Under the pieces are notes generated by a model. The model ran no database searches, was not told where the DNA came from, and worked only from the letters and a program-made list of their open reading frames with translations. A program made the position numbers and the translations under genes. From positions 310,001 to 374,000 of the forward strand of contig CAVUGE010000017.1 in the NCBI GenBank assembly GCA_963740945.1: a stretch of 64,000 nt of DNA, in the 5' to 3' direction. Shown piece by piece: positions 7,788 to 17,209 of this stretch. The DNA comes from CAVQBP01 sp963740945. Lineage in GTDB: Bacteria; Bacteroidota; Ignavibacteria; Ignavibacteriales; Ignavibacteriaceae. The stretch's first letter is position 1. Every line of letters begins with the position of its first letter.

Positions 7788-10250
7788 ATGAAAAGAAATT
7801 TATTAATTATTATCTTATATTTAATTATGTATAGTAGAGCCAGTGCAGAATTTATCTACGCAGGAGATATTACAAAATATCAGAAATATAATGATAGAAT
7901 TGAATTTGATTTAACAAACTGCAAATTTAATTTATACCTGATTGATGAAAACATAATAAGATTTTGTTATACAAATAAAGATGAATTTTCCAAAGCACCT
8001 TCATACGCAGTAATCTATAATAGCAAGAATATCAATTATTCTTTTAAAGAAACGGATAATTTTTATGAAATTTCGACTTCACAATTAATAATAAGAATAT
8101 CAAAATCCCCCTGTAGAGCCAGTATATATGATAAACAAATGAACCTGATAAATGAGGATGATAAAACTTTTGGGGTTAGTTTTGACTGTGATGAAGTAAG
8201 ATGCTTCAAAAAATTGTATGGAGATGAAAAATTTTATGGACTGGGAGAAAAAACCGGCCCATTGAATAGAACGGGCGAGCAGTATGTAATGTGGAATTCC
8301 GATAAACCCCGTTATACAAACGATACTGATCCTATTTATCAATCTATTCCTTTTTTTCTGGGAATAAGGAATTTGTCCCCATCTTCACCGAATAAAACAG
8401 CTTATGGTATTTTCTTCGATAACACTTATAAATCATATTTTAATATGGGAGCCAGTAATGATAGGTTTTACTGGTTTGGTGCTGAGAAAGGGGAAATGAA
8501 TTATTACTTTATTTACGGACCTGAAATAAAAACTGTTATTTCGTCTTATACCAAATTAACCGGCAGAATGGAACTACCTCCCGAATGGGCTTTAGGTTAT
8601 CAGCAAAGTAAATGGAGCTACTATCCCGAATCAACTGTAAGAACATTGGCAAATACTTTCCGGAACAAAGAAATTCCTTGCGATGTAATTTATCTCGATA
8701 TCCACTATATGCACGGGTATAGAGTTTTTACATGGAACAAGGATAGATTCCCTGAACCGGAGAAAATGTTAAGTGATCTATCTAAACAAGGATTTAAGGT
8801 TATCTGTATAGTAGATCCAGGTGTTAAAGCCGATACTACAGATTATCCTCCTGCTAAAGAAGGGCTGGACAAGGATCTCTTCGCAAAATATCCTGATGGA
8901 GTAGTATATAAGGGGCAGGTATGGCCTTCATGGGCATATTTCCCGGATTTTACAAAGAAAGAAACCCGTGAATGGTGGGGTGAAAAAAATGCTAATCTTA
9001 TTAAACAGGGTATAGCGGGGATCTGGAACGATATGAATGAACCCGCAGCATGGGGGCAGGCTATTCCTGATATAGTGCAGTTCAATGATCAAGGATATGG
9101 TGCAAATATGAAAAAGATTCATAATGTTTTTGCACTGGAAATGGCGAGGGGAACATTCGATGGAATAAAAAAAGAATTTCCGGACAAACGTCCTTTTATT
9201 TTAACCCGTGCAGGGTTTGCAGGTATTCAAAGGTATTCGGCTGTATGGACGGGTGACAATATGGCTACGGAAGAACATCTTAAACTGGCATGTGTAATGC
9301 CGCAGGGAATGGGCATAAGCGGAATAACATTCTGCGGTACTGATGTCGGAGGTTTTTTTGGTTCTCCAACTCCGGATCTCTATACCCGCTGGATGCAGCT
9401 TGGCGCTTTTACTCCTTTTTTTAGGGGGCATTCTATTATTGACCAAAGAGCTAAAGAACCATGGGCTTTCGGCGACCAGGTAGAAGAATGGGTTAAAAAT
9501 ATTATAACCCTCAGATATGAATTACTTCCTTTCTTCTATACCGAATTTTACAATGCCTCAAAATCCGGATTGCCTATTATGCGCCCTATGTTTCTTGACT
9601 TCCCTAATGATGATGAATGTTATTTCAATGATGCACAGTATCAATTTATGATTGGAGATAATCTTTTGGTTGCTCCAGTTGTATCTGAAAATGAAAATTT
9701 TAAGAAATTATATTTACCGGAAGGTAAATGGCTGAATTGGTGGAATTCAAAAGTCTACGATGGTAATCAATGGATTATTGTCGAAGCCCCAATGGATGAA
9801 GTACCTCTGTTTATCCGGGAAGGCGGAATTATTCCCATGCAGGCTAAGCAGAACTTTGTAGGTGAGAAAAATATTTCTCAAATGCAGTTTAAGATTTTCC
9901 CTGCGATAGCTTCAGAATATAATTTATATCAGGATGATGACTCAACCACAAATTATAAAAAAGGGGAATATTCATTAACAAATATTAAGTTAAATAACTC
10001 TTCTGATAATATTGAACTTAGCCTTACATGCGATGACAGCAAATATGATGTGAAATTAAAAAATTATCTCTTCGATATTTACAATATTAATGAAGTAAAA
10101 TTTGTTGAATCAAACGGTGTTAAGCTTTCTCAATTAAATGATTCAAAGGGAATTCAAAATTCTAATGATGGATACTATTTCGATAAAAAGGAGAATAAGT
10201 TAAAAGTAAAGTTAAATTACTCAAAGAATATTAAATTAGTTATTCATTAA
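7788..10250 (+). CDS. Secreted GH31 alpha-glucosidase
   Basis: An 820-residue glycoside hydrolase family 31 enzyme with a signal peptide (about 1-20, ending ASA), so periplasmic or exported. The N-terminal beta domain is followed by the catalytic barrel: LDIHYMHGYRVFTW near 304, the nucleophile block WNDMNEP (Asp415) and the acid/base block WTGDN (Asp490), then FFRGHS near 545. The C-terminal beta-sandwich region runs from about 650. It would release glucose from the non-reducing ends of alpha-linked oligosaccharides; the linkage is unknown. No transporter or regulator of sugar use is adjacent. Confidence 0.92.
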   Translation: MKRNLLIIILYLIMYSRASAEFIYAGDITKYQKYNDRIEFDLTNCKFNLYLIDENIIRFCYTNKDEFSKAPSYAVIYNSKNINYSFKETDNFYEISTSQLIIRISKSPCRASIYDKQMNLINEDDKTFGVSFDCDEVRCFKKLYGDEKFYGLGEKTGPLNRTGEQYVMWNSDKPRYTNDTDPIYQSIPFFLGIRNLSPSSPNKTAYGIFFDNTYKSYFNMGASNDRFYWFGAEKGEMNYYFIYGPEIKTVISSYTKLTGRMELPPEWALGYQQSKWSYYPESTVRTLANTFRNKEIPCDVIYLDIHYMHGYRVFTWNKDRFPEPEKMLSDLSKQGFKVICIVDPGVKADTTDYPPAKEGLDKDLFAKYPDGVVYKGQVWPSWAYFPDFTKKETREWWGEKNANLIKQGIAGIWNDMNEPAAWGQAIPDIVQFNDQGYGANMKKIHNVFALEMARGTFDGIKKEFPDKRPFILTRAGFAGIQRYSAVWTGDNMATEEHLKLACVMPQGMGISGITFCGTDVGGFFGSPTPDLYTRWMQLGAFTPFFRGHSIIDQRAKEPWAFGDQVEEWVKNIITLRYELLPFFYTEFYNASKSGLPIMRPMFLDFPNDDECYFNDAQYQFMIGDNLLVAPVVSENENFKKLYLPEGKWLNWWNSKVYDGNQWIIVEAPMDEVPLFIREGGIIPMQAKQNFVGEKNISQMQFKIFPAIASEYNLYQDDDSTTNYKKGEYSLTNIKLNNSSDNIELSLTCDDSKYDVKLKNYLFDIYNINEVKFVESNGVKLSQLNDSKGIQNSNDGYYFDKKENKLKVKLNYSKNIKLVIH

Positions 10251-10263
10251 AACTGCAGGGATT

Positions 10264-10385
10264 CACCGGACTGGAAGAAGCTGTGTAAAAATAGGGCTTT
10301 TTGAGAATTTCAGTTTCGTTTTTGAGTTAAAATCGAAATATTTTTCGAAAAAATTGAATTATTACACAGGCTCTGGAGTCCGGTG
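10264..10385. repeat. Long inverted repeat, copy 1 (ctgtgtaa/ttacacag core)
   Basis: Nested inverted repeats: outer caccggact (10264-10272) pairs with agtccggtg (10377-10385), and inner ctgtgtaa (10281-10288) pairs with ttacacag (10362-10369). The interior is AT-rich and non-coding. It is related to the element immediately downstream. Confidence 0.6.
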
Positions 10386-10410
10386 TTGACTTTTGTTTCA
10401 AATAATATCC

Positions 10411-10539
10411 GTTGGATAAAGAGACTGTGTGAAAATACCTAAAAACCGTTGAAACGGTTGAGAAAAGTTTCGTTTTTGTTCCATTTTCCAACGGTTAAAA
10501 CCGTTGGTTAACGCTATTTACACAGCCTCTAAATCCAAC
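10411..10539. repeat. Long inverted repeat, copy 2, with internal AACCGT hairpins
   Basis: The outer arms gttggat (10411-10417) and atccaac (10533-10539) enclose actgtgt / acacag arms like those of copy 1. Inside are two small hairpins: aaccgt-tgaa-acggtt (10444-10459) and ccaacggt-taaa-accgttgg (10488-10507). A decayed third arm (cacacaggttct) follows near 10575, with a loose direct repeat of a GCAAGTGAtATA motif at about 10541 and 10602. These elements fill the 439-bp gap; no gene is seen in it. Confidence 0.6.
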
Positions 10540-10689
10540 AGCAAGTGATATAAAAAAATCTTTTTATGATATTCACACAGGTTCTGAAAGGATAGTCTAA
10601 CGCAAGTGACATAGGAAGAAATCATTTGTACTTGTTTTTTACTATACTTAAGCATTTATTGAGTTGAATAAAAATAGTTATTTTGAAGG

Positions 10690-11187
10690 ATGAAAAAACT
10701 TTACTTAGTGCGGCATGCAAAATCGAGCTGGGAGGATAATGATTTAAAGGATATAGAAAGACCTTTAAATAAAAGAGGAGAAAAGGATGCCCCTTTTATA
10801 GCTCAGCTCATGCATCAGAAAAAAATAAAACCTGGTATTATGGTTAGCAGCCCGGCTGAAAGAGCATTGAGTACTGCCAAAGTATTCTGCCGTGAGATGA
10901 ATATCCCGGAAAAGGATCTTTCCATCGATTCAAATTTATATGAAGCAGATAGAAAAGAGATATTAAAAGCCATACATAAATTAGATAATGTAAATGATTC
11001 TGCGATGGTCTTTTCTCATAATCCAGGTTTAACTGAGCTTGCAGGCTTCCTGACTAAAGGAATTGTCTATGATATTCCAACCTGCGGAATAGTATCGCTC
11101 ATATGCAGCATTGATGAATGGGAAGAGTTAAATGATACGAATTGCGAATTAAACTTTTTCGAATATCCTAAAAAACATTCAAAGTAA
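10690..11187 (+). CDS. sixA: SixA-type histidine phosphatase
   Basis: A 165-residue histidine phosphatase (phosphoglycerate mutase-like branch 1). The phospho-accepting RHA motif is LVRHAKSSWED with His9, followed by RPLNKRGEKDA, the SPAERALSTA block near 56-65, and the second catalytic His in FSHNPGLTEL near 108. Length and the KSSW signature match SixA, which removes phosphate from histidines of HPt or phosphotransferase proteins in the cytoplasm. The in vivo substrate is unknown; it is unlinked to a phosphorelay here. Confidence 0.85.
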   Translation: MKKLYLVRHAKSSWEDNDLKDIERPLNKRGEKDAPFIAQLMHQKKIKPGIMVSSPAERALSTAKVFCREMNIPEKDLSIDSNLYEADRKEILKAIHKLDNVNDSAMVFSHNPGLTELAGFLTKGIVYDIPTCGIVSLICSIDEWEELNDTNCELNFFEYPKKHSK

Positions 11188-11345
11188 AATTTGAAACTTT
11201 TAATAAGTTGTTGAGGATGATTACAACCTCTCCGAACTTCAGGGCTTGTATCTAAACTATTAATTTCTTCTATTTGCATAATAACTGGATGTTTAGATTT
11301 ATTTCTATTTTTCTTAAATTCACTCCTTACAATTTTGAGAAAATC

Positions 11346-11855
11346 TTGTTTCGTAAAATTTATATTATATTATCGGTAATACTTATATTATATACTTACG
11401 GCTGCGATAAAGGTTTAAGCCCTATCTCTGCAGAGCAAAAAGCAGGTTTTAGCGGTACAATAACCTTCATAGGTGATTGGCCTGAAGGGGTTACAAGAAC
11501 CCACCTGGTTGTCTTTCAACATGAATTAAAATCTTCGCTCGATTTTAATGTTATTAATTTAAAATATATAAGCCTTGAAATACCTTATGGTGTAAAAACA
11601 TATAATTTCAATTCAACTGATTCTTCATATATTCCAATAACTGCAGGTACATTTGAATATGTTGCCGTAGCTCAATCTAAAACACCTGATTTATCTTTAA
11701 ATCGAATCGATTGGTTTGTCTCAGGAGTTTATTATTCTAATAGTGATACTTCAAAACCGGGAATATTAGAAATTCCGGAGAATACTCTTGTTAAAAATAT
11801 TAATATTATCTGTGATTTTAATAATCCACCTCCACAACCTCCCGGCGGAAATTGA
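11346..11855 (+). CDS. Small lipoprotein upstream of a TonB receptor
   Basis: The start is ambiguous. ATG at 11289 gives an unusually long hydrophilic stretch before the hydrophobic core, while TTG at 11346 gives a compact lipoprotein signal (FRKIYIILSVILILYTYGC) with the lipobox Cys at about residue 19. The shorter form is preferred. The mature part (about 150 residues) looks beta-rich with GFSGTITFIGDWPEGVTRTHLVVF and ends in a proline-rich PPPQPPGG tail. It overlaps the following TonB receptor gene by 4 bp (ATGA), so it is probably a surface or periplasmic partner of that receptor. The family is not recognised. Confidence 0.65.
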   Translation: MFRKIYIILSVILILYTYGCDKGLSPISAEQKAGFSGTITFIGDWPEGVTRTHLVVFQHELKSSLDFNVINLKYISLEIPYGVKTYNFNSTDSSYIPITAGTFEYVAVAQSKTPDLSLNRIDWFVSGVYYSNSDTSKPGILEIPENTLVKNINIICDFNNPPPQPPGGN

Positions 11856-14083
11856 TGAAATTATCTAATCTAAATATTTATGGACATGTGCCAGTCACCT
11901 TCAAGGTAACTGGCACATTTAGCTTTTTTCTTTTTATAATTCTTCTTTCACTTTTCTCAGTAGAAATATTTCCTCAAACCTATAACATTAGCGGTACAGT
12001 TTCGGATACATCAGGGGAACCTTTAGTCGGAGTCAATGTGATTTTAATTAGTGAAGATGTTGGTGCAGCTTCCGATGATGCGGGTAAATATATTATTAAT
12101 AATATCAGTCCCGGAAACTATCAAATAGAATTTTCAAGTATTGGCTATCAGCCCTATGCGACGGGTATCCATATTGAAAATCAGTCTATTATAATCAATG
12201 CTGTTCTTCATGAAAAACCTGTTGAAACGAGCCAAGTAATAGTAACTGCAGGCAAACACGAACAAAACATATCCGAGCTTCCTGTTAGTGCCGAAGTAAT
12301 TCCATCTAAGGATTTAGCCGAAAGAAATATTTCCAATTTAAGGTATGCTTTGGAATATGCTCCTGGCGTAAACATGGTTGAAGATCAGGTAAGCATCAGG
12401 GGTTCAAGCGGTTATAGCAGGGGAGCTGGAACAAGGGTTCTGCTGGCTCTGGATGGCATTCCGTTTTATACCGGTGATACCGGAGAAATCATATGGGAAA
12501 TTATACCGGTTACCGAGATTGAACGGGTCGAAATAATTAAAGGAGCTGCAAGTTCTCTATACGGTTCTTCTGCTATCGGAGGTGTAATTAATATCATTAC
12601 AAAAGATATAGCACAAAAACCATTCACGTATTTTAAAAGTTATATCGGCGGTTATGATAGACCTTCATATGCGGAATGGGATTGGTCTGATGAATACAGG
12701 CTCTTTAATGGTCTTACTTTTTCTCATTCAAACTCATTTGGAAACTTCGGGTTCACGATTGCATTAACTCGTATTGAAGATTCAGGCTATAAGCAGAGTG
12801 GTTTCTTTAAAAGATATGTTGGATACTTTAAAGGAAAATATAAATTTTCTCCCCTCTCTGAATTAACTTTTTTTGCGAGTACTATCAATCAGCGGAGCGG
12901 TAACTTCATATATTGGAAAGACATTAGTCACCCTTTTATTCCTCCGGATGCTGATCAGGGGCAAAGAACAATGTCTAACAGGTATATGTATGGATTAATC
13001 TATAAACAAGTTTTTTCTGATGACTTCTCTGTAAATGTGCGTTCATCTTTTTACAATACAAACTGGAGCGACCAGACATCTTCTCATAATACTTCTACTG
13101 CAAACTTATATCGTACTGAAATTCAGACTAATAATAAAATATCGGAAAATTTTATTTTAACCTCCGGGCTAGAAGGGACAGCATCAAATATTAATTCCAA
13201 TATTTTTGGAAAGCCGTCTGCTAAAGGATTTGGCGCTTATTCTCAAGCAGATATAAAATTTACTTTCCCCTTATCTTTATCCGCCGGTTTAAGATATGAT
13301 ATAGATAAAATTAAAACGCTGGAAACTTTCGATGCGGTTTCTCCTAAATTCGGTTTAAATTATAAGCTCTCAGATAAATTGATTCTCCGTTCTTCTATTG
13401 GGACAGGATTTAGAGCCCCTTCTTTAGCTGAAGCCTTCACTTCAACTAATGCCAGCGGGATCATTGTCAGGCCTAATCCTAATATTAAACCTGAAAATAA
13501 TTTTACTTTTGAATTCGGTTTTAATTACCAGCTTTTATCAAATCTAAATTTTGATGCTGCGGCTTTTAATAATGAATATTACGATTTTATTGAACCGGAA
13601 CTTTTAGTTGATTCTCTTGGAATAAGCTTTGGACGCTTTGATAATATTTCCAGAGCAAGGATTCAAGGATTTGAACTTGATTCAAAATATAATATTCTGC
13701 CAGGTAAATTAAACCTTTCTTTAAGTTATACTTATTTATGGGCTAGAGATCTCAATACCGACAAAGCCTTGAAATACCGTCCGAGACATATGCTGTATGC
13801 CAATATCGATTACAAAATATCAGCATTTGAATTCGGATCTGATTTCAGATATTTAAGCAGGGTTGAAGAAATTGATGATCTCTCAAGATTTATTACCGAT
13901 GGAAACCAAAGAGTTGCTATTTATGTCCTTGATTTAAGAGCCGGATATAATTTTTTGACTTTTAATCTTCCCGGAAGATTATTTATAAATGTGAATAATA
14001 TCCTGAACTATTATTATGTAGAATTAATCGGAAATATGGCACCTATCCGGAATGCATCGCTAAGTTTGGAACTATTCTTTTAA
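11852..14083 (+). CDS. TonB-dependent outer-membrane receptor
   Basis: A 743-residue receptor. After the signal region (hydrophobic core about 27-44) comes a carboxypeptidase-D-like domain (SGTVSDTSGEPLVGVNV, about 49-130), a plug domain (about 145-265: LRYALEYAPGVNM, VSIRGSSGY, VEIIKGAASSLYG, GGVINIIT) and a beta barrel to the terminal Phe-Phe. It resembles siderophore/cobalamin-type receptors of Bacteroidota; the ligand is unknown. The N-terminus is odd: about 13 residues before the hydrophobic core are encoded by a 33-bp palindrome, giving a signal region longer than usual. It is coupled to the upstream lipoprotein gene. Confidence 0.9.
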   Translation: MMKLSNLNIYGHVPVTFKVTGTFSFFLFIILLSLFSVEIFPQTYNISGTVSDTSGEPLVGVNVILISEDVGAASDDAGKYIINNISPGNYQIEFSSIGYQPYATGIHIENQSIIINAVLHEKPVETSQVIVTAGKHEQNISELPVSAEVIPSKDLAERNISNLRYALEYAPGVNMVEDQVSIRGSSGYSRGAGTRVLLALDGIPFYTGDTGEIIWEIIPVTEIERVEIIKGAASSLYGSSAIGGVINIITKDIAQKPFTYFKSYIGGYDRPSYAEWDWSDEYRLFNGLTFSHSNSFGNFGFTIALTRIEDSGYKQSGFFKRYVGYFKGKYKFSPLSELTFFASTINQRSGNFIYWKDISHPFIPPDADQGQRTMSNRYMYGLIYKQVFSDDFSVNVRSSFYNTNWSDQTSSHNTSTANLYRTEIQTNNKISENFILTSGLEGTASNINSNIFGKPSAKGFGAYSQADIKFTFPLSLSAGLRYDIDKIKTLETFDAVSPKFGLNYKLSDKLILRSSIGTGFRAPSLAEAFTSTNASGIIVRPNPNIKPENNFTFEFGFNYQLLSNLNFDAAAFNNEYYDFIEPELLVDSLGISFGRFDNISRARIQGFELDSKYNILPGKLNLSLSYTYLWARDLNTDKALKYRPRHMLYANIDYKISAFEFGSDFRYLSRVEEIDDLSRFITDGNQRVAIYVLDLRAGYNFLTFNLPGRLFINVNNILNYYYVELIGNMAPIRNASLSLELFF
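11886..11918. repeat. 33-bp palindromic element inside the receptor signal region
   Basis: Arms atgtgccagtcacct (11886-11900) and aggtaactggcacat (11904-11918) match at 14 of 15 positions around a 3-nt loop. It is in frame with the TonB receptor and encodes most of the stretch HVPVTFKVTG between the start and the hydrophobic core. Confidence 0.8.
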
Positions 14084-14113
14084 TTAAAACAAACAGACAA
14101 CAAACAAATACTT

Positions 14114-15472
14114 ATGTACATAGACACACATGCTCACCTCTTCTATCCTAACTTTGAAAATGACGTCGATGAAGTCATAAACAGAGCTAAGGATAATGGT
14201 GTCGATTATATAATTGTACCCGCTACGGATATTAAAACTGCACATCAAACTATTGAATTATGCGATAAATATGATTTTATTTATGGTGCCGTAGGAGTTC
14301 ATCCTCATGATACTAAAGATTGGGATGCCTCTTTATTAGATCAAATTCGACAATTAACAAAACAAAAAAAAATTGTTGCCATAGGTGAAATAGGTCTGGA
14401 TTATTATTATGATTTCTCTCCTAAAGAAACTCAAATTAAGGCATTTAAATCCCAGATAGAGCTTGCAATTGAGCTGAACCTCCCTGTTATAATTCATAAC
14501 CGTGAATCTGATGGGGATATGCTCAGGATAATTAGTGAATATTGCGGTTCAGGTTTAAAGGCGCAATTTCATTGTTTTAACAGTACTTTTGAACATGCAA
14601 ATGAATATATAAAAATGGGGCATTTCTTATCATTCACAGGAAATATTACTTTTAAAAAAGCAGATGATCTTAGGGATATCCTATCTAAAATTTCTTTAGA
14701 GCATATTATGCTTGAAACCGATTCGCCTTTTATGACCCCTGTACCCTATAGGGGGAAAAGGAATGAACCTTCCAATGTTAAGCTGATAGCCGAAATGATT
14801 GCTCGGATACATGACTTGAGTGTTGAAGATATTGCACGTTTTACTTCTTATAATGTATTCCGGATGTTTGGAATAGGGAGCAAGCCCGGAACAAGTTTTA
14901 CTTACAGAATCAAAAACTCATTATATATAAATATAACCAACCGGTGCGATGCAGACTGCGTCTTTTGCGATAGAAAAGGTGAAGCTGCCAGGAGCGGGTA
15001 CAATCTGAAGATGAGTAAAGAAAAGGAACCGCCTGCCGGTGTTTATATAGATGAAATAGGTGATCCCAAAAAATATGATGAAATAGTCTTTTGCGGGTAT
15101 GGTGAATCTACTATTAGATGGGATGTTGTAAAACAAGTTGCCTCTTATGTGAAAGAAAATGGAGGGAAAACAAGAATAAATACGAATGGTCACGGCAGTT
15201 ATATAAATCATAAGGATATTACACCTGAAATGAAAAATCTCATTGATACGGTTTCCGTAAGTCTGAATTCTGCGGATCCCGAAGAATATGCTTGTATATT
15301 CCGGGTCGATAAGAAGCTTTATGATGAAGCAATAAACTTTATCCGGAATGCAAAAGATTACGTTGATAAAGTTGTTGTCTCAATTGTTGATTATGGGGAT
15401 GTTAATCAAAGCAGGGCAAAAGAATTAGTCGAAAGCCTGGGAGCAGAATTCAGAGTTCGCGAATATTATTAA
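14114..15472 (+). CDS. TatD-family hydrolase fused to a radical SAM domain
   Basis: A 452-residue fusion. Residues 1-255 are a TatD metal-dependent hydrolase: DTHAHL at 4-9, GEIGLDYY near 91-98, HNRE near 128-131, and ETDSPFM at 201-207. Residues 265-452 are a short radical SAM domain with NRCDADCVFCDRKG holding the CxxxCxxC cluster ligands Cys278, Cys282 and Cys285, and FCGYGEST as the SAM-binding glycine motif. TatD enzymes act as DNases or RNA-quality enzymes; the associated radical SAM partner is known as a separate or fused family but its reaction is unknown. It follows the receptor by 30 bp, probably by chance. Confidence 0.88.
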   Translation: MYIDTHAHLFYPNFENDVDEVINRAKDNGVDYIIVPATDIKTAHQTIELCDKYDFIYGAVGVHPHDTKDWDASLLDQIRQLTKQKKIVAIGEIGLDYYYDFSPKETQIKAFKSQIELAIELNLPVIIHNRESDGDMLRIISEYCGSGLKAQFHCFNSTFEHANEYIKMGHFLSFTGNITFKKADDLRDILSKISLEHIMLETDSPFMTPVPYRGKRNEPSNVKLIAEMIARIHDLSVEDIARFTSYNVFRMFGIGSKPGTSFTYRIKNSLYINITNRCDADCVFCDRKGEAARSGYNLKMSKEKEPPAGVYIDEIGDPKKYDEIVFCGYGESTIRWDVVKQVASYVKENGGKTRINTNGHGSYINHKDITPEMKNLIDTVSVSLNSADPEEYACIFRVDKKLYDEAINFIRNAKDYVDKVVVSIVDYGDVNQSRAKELVESLGAEFRVREYY

Positions 15473-15485
15473 GGATAAATATTCG

Positions 15486-15581
15486 AAAGATGACATCTTT
15501 ATTTTTTAAATAAAGAATTTTATCTAAATTAAATTTTAATAAAAAATTGAAAATAATTTTCTTTTTAAAGATGTCATCTTT
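15486..15581. repeat. AAAGATG-type inverted repeat element
   Basis: Two self-complementary 15-mers, aaagatgacatcttt (15486-15500) and aaagatgtcatcttt (15567-15581), bound an AT-rich 66-bp core. Each arm is a near palindrome and the two are reverse complements of each other. A related single arm occurs at 24263-24277. Confidence 0.65.
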
Positions 15582-15673
15582 ACAGCTGGATAATTCAACA
15601 TTAAAGATAAAAACACTTAATATAAAAACTCTTATTATAACTTATAACTAATTTATTTTTATGGAAAAATATC

Positions 15674-17113
15674 ATGTTTGGATTAAAAAAACTTCTTGTA
15701 TCAATTATTCTTGCTAGTATCCTGATTTTTCCGCAAGGAAATACTGATGGGCTAAAATCCCGAATTGACTCTCTTCTGTCTCAACCTTTCTTTCAATCTA
15801 CATCAATCGCACTTGATATTTATGATTTAACTACTCATGAAAATCTTTATAAGAAAAATGAAAAATTGCTTTTGAATCCTGCGTCAAATATGAAAATATT
15901 AACAACTAGTTCCGCACTCCTCTTCTTAGGTTCTGATTACAGATTCAATACTAATATTTATTATACCGGAAATATTTTAAACAACATATTATACGGAGAT
16001 ATATATATAGTCGGCGGAGGAGATCCTCTATTTGAGACAAAAGATCTTGATTCATTGGTCAGAGCAATAAAAGGAATAGGCTTAAAGGAAATCAGTGGAA
16101 ATATCTATGCAGATGTTTCATGGAAAGATTCTTTATATTGGGGAAACGGATGGATGTGGAATGAAGGTTCTACAACCGACGCCCCCTATCTTTCAGCCTT
16201 AAATATAAATGAAAATTCAATAGAAGTTTTTGTAGCTCCGACCAGTTTCGGCAAAAAAGCAAATGTTTATTTAAAGCCTGAAACAGGGTATGTAAACATT
16301 GTTAATAAAACTATTACAACTTATAAAGATGGATTAAATAATTATGATGTGGACAGGGATTGGATAAACAGGAAAAATACGATAATTGTGGATGGCTCTG
16401 TAAGAAATGGAACAATTACTGACTCATCTAAATTCTGGTATGGTATTAATGTTTTTAATCCGCCGATGTATTTCACAACATTATTTTATGAAGATTTAAT
16501 AAAAAGCGGAATTAAAGTTGATGGCATCCAGGAAATAAAAACAGCTCCTGATTACGCAATCCGTTTAATAAATTATTATCATACTGCCGATTCCGTAATC
16601 CTGCACACCAATAAACCAAGTTATAATTTAGGTGCTGAAATGCTTCTGTATGCCCTCGCTGTAAGGGACAGCGGGAAGCCTGCATCAGCAAAAAACGGGA
16701 TATTATTAATAAATAATTTAATTACACTGGTAGGATTAAATCCTGATAACTACAAGCTTGTAGACGGTTCCGGTGTTTCAAGGTATGATTTAATTTCTGC
16801 CGAATTAGTACTATCCATATTAAAATATTTTTATGAAAATAACCCTGAGTTATATAAAGAATTTTATAACTCATTGCCAATAGCCGGAAAAGACGGGACA
16901 TTAAAAAATAGAATGCTGAATACATTAGCTCAAAATAATGTCCATGCCAAGACAGGAACTTTAAGTGGTGTAAGTGCTTTGTCCGGTTATGTAACTGCAA
17001 AGAATAATCATCAAATAGCATTCTCAATAATAACGCAGAATTATGTTGGAAGAAGTTCGACTGCAAAAGGATATGAAAATAATATTTGCAAAATTCTTGC
17101 CGAATTTAAATAG
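15674..17113 (+). CDS. dacB: D-alanyl-D-alanine carboxypeptidase/endopeptidase, PBP4 type (S13)
   Basis: A 479-residue exported penicillin-binding protein of peptidase family S13. It has a signal peptide (about 1-20), the active-site SNMK tetrad (Ser71, Lys74), the DGSGVSRYDLI block near residue 358 corresponding to the second active-site motif, and the HAKTGT motif with Lys426. The large insertion between motifs 1 and 2 is typical of PBP4. It trims or cross-link-cleaves peptidoglycan in the periplasm. It sits alone with about 200 bp of repeat-containing leader; a weak GGA precedes the start. Confidence 0.9.
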   Translation: MFGLKKLLVSIILASILIFPQGNTDGLKSRIDSLLSQPFFQSTSIALDIYDLTTHENLYKKNEKLLLNPASNMKILTTSSALLFLGSDYRFNTNIYYTGNILNNILYGDIYIVGGGDPLFETKDLDSLVRAIKGIGLKEISGNIYADVSWKDSLYWGNGWMWNEGSTTDAPYLSALNINENSIEVFVAPTSFGKKANVYLKPETGYVNIVNKTITTYKDGLNNYDVDRDWINRKNTIIVDGSVRNGTITDSSKFWYGINVFNPPMYFTTLFYEDLIKSGIKVDGIQEIKTAPDYAIRLINYYHTADSVILHTNKPSYNLGAEMLLYALAVRDSGKPASAKNGILLINNLITLVGLNPDNYKLVDGSGVSRYDLISAELVLSILKYFYENNPELYKEFYNSLPIAGKDGTLKNRMLNTLAQNNVHAKTGTLSGVSALSGYVTAKNNHQIAFSIITQNYVGRSSTAKGYENNICKILAEFK

Positions 17114-17209
17114 CTGCATTACCCTTTTCGGTTTATGAAGATTTCAAAATTCTAGCATCATAAACAGATAGGAATATTATATTTTTGTCAAAAGGATAAA
17201 CCGGTTAAA

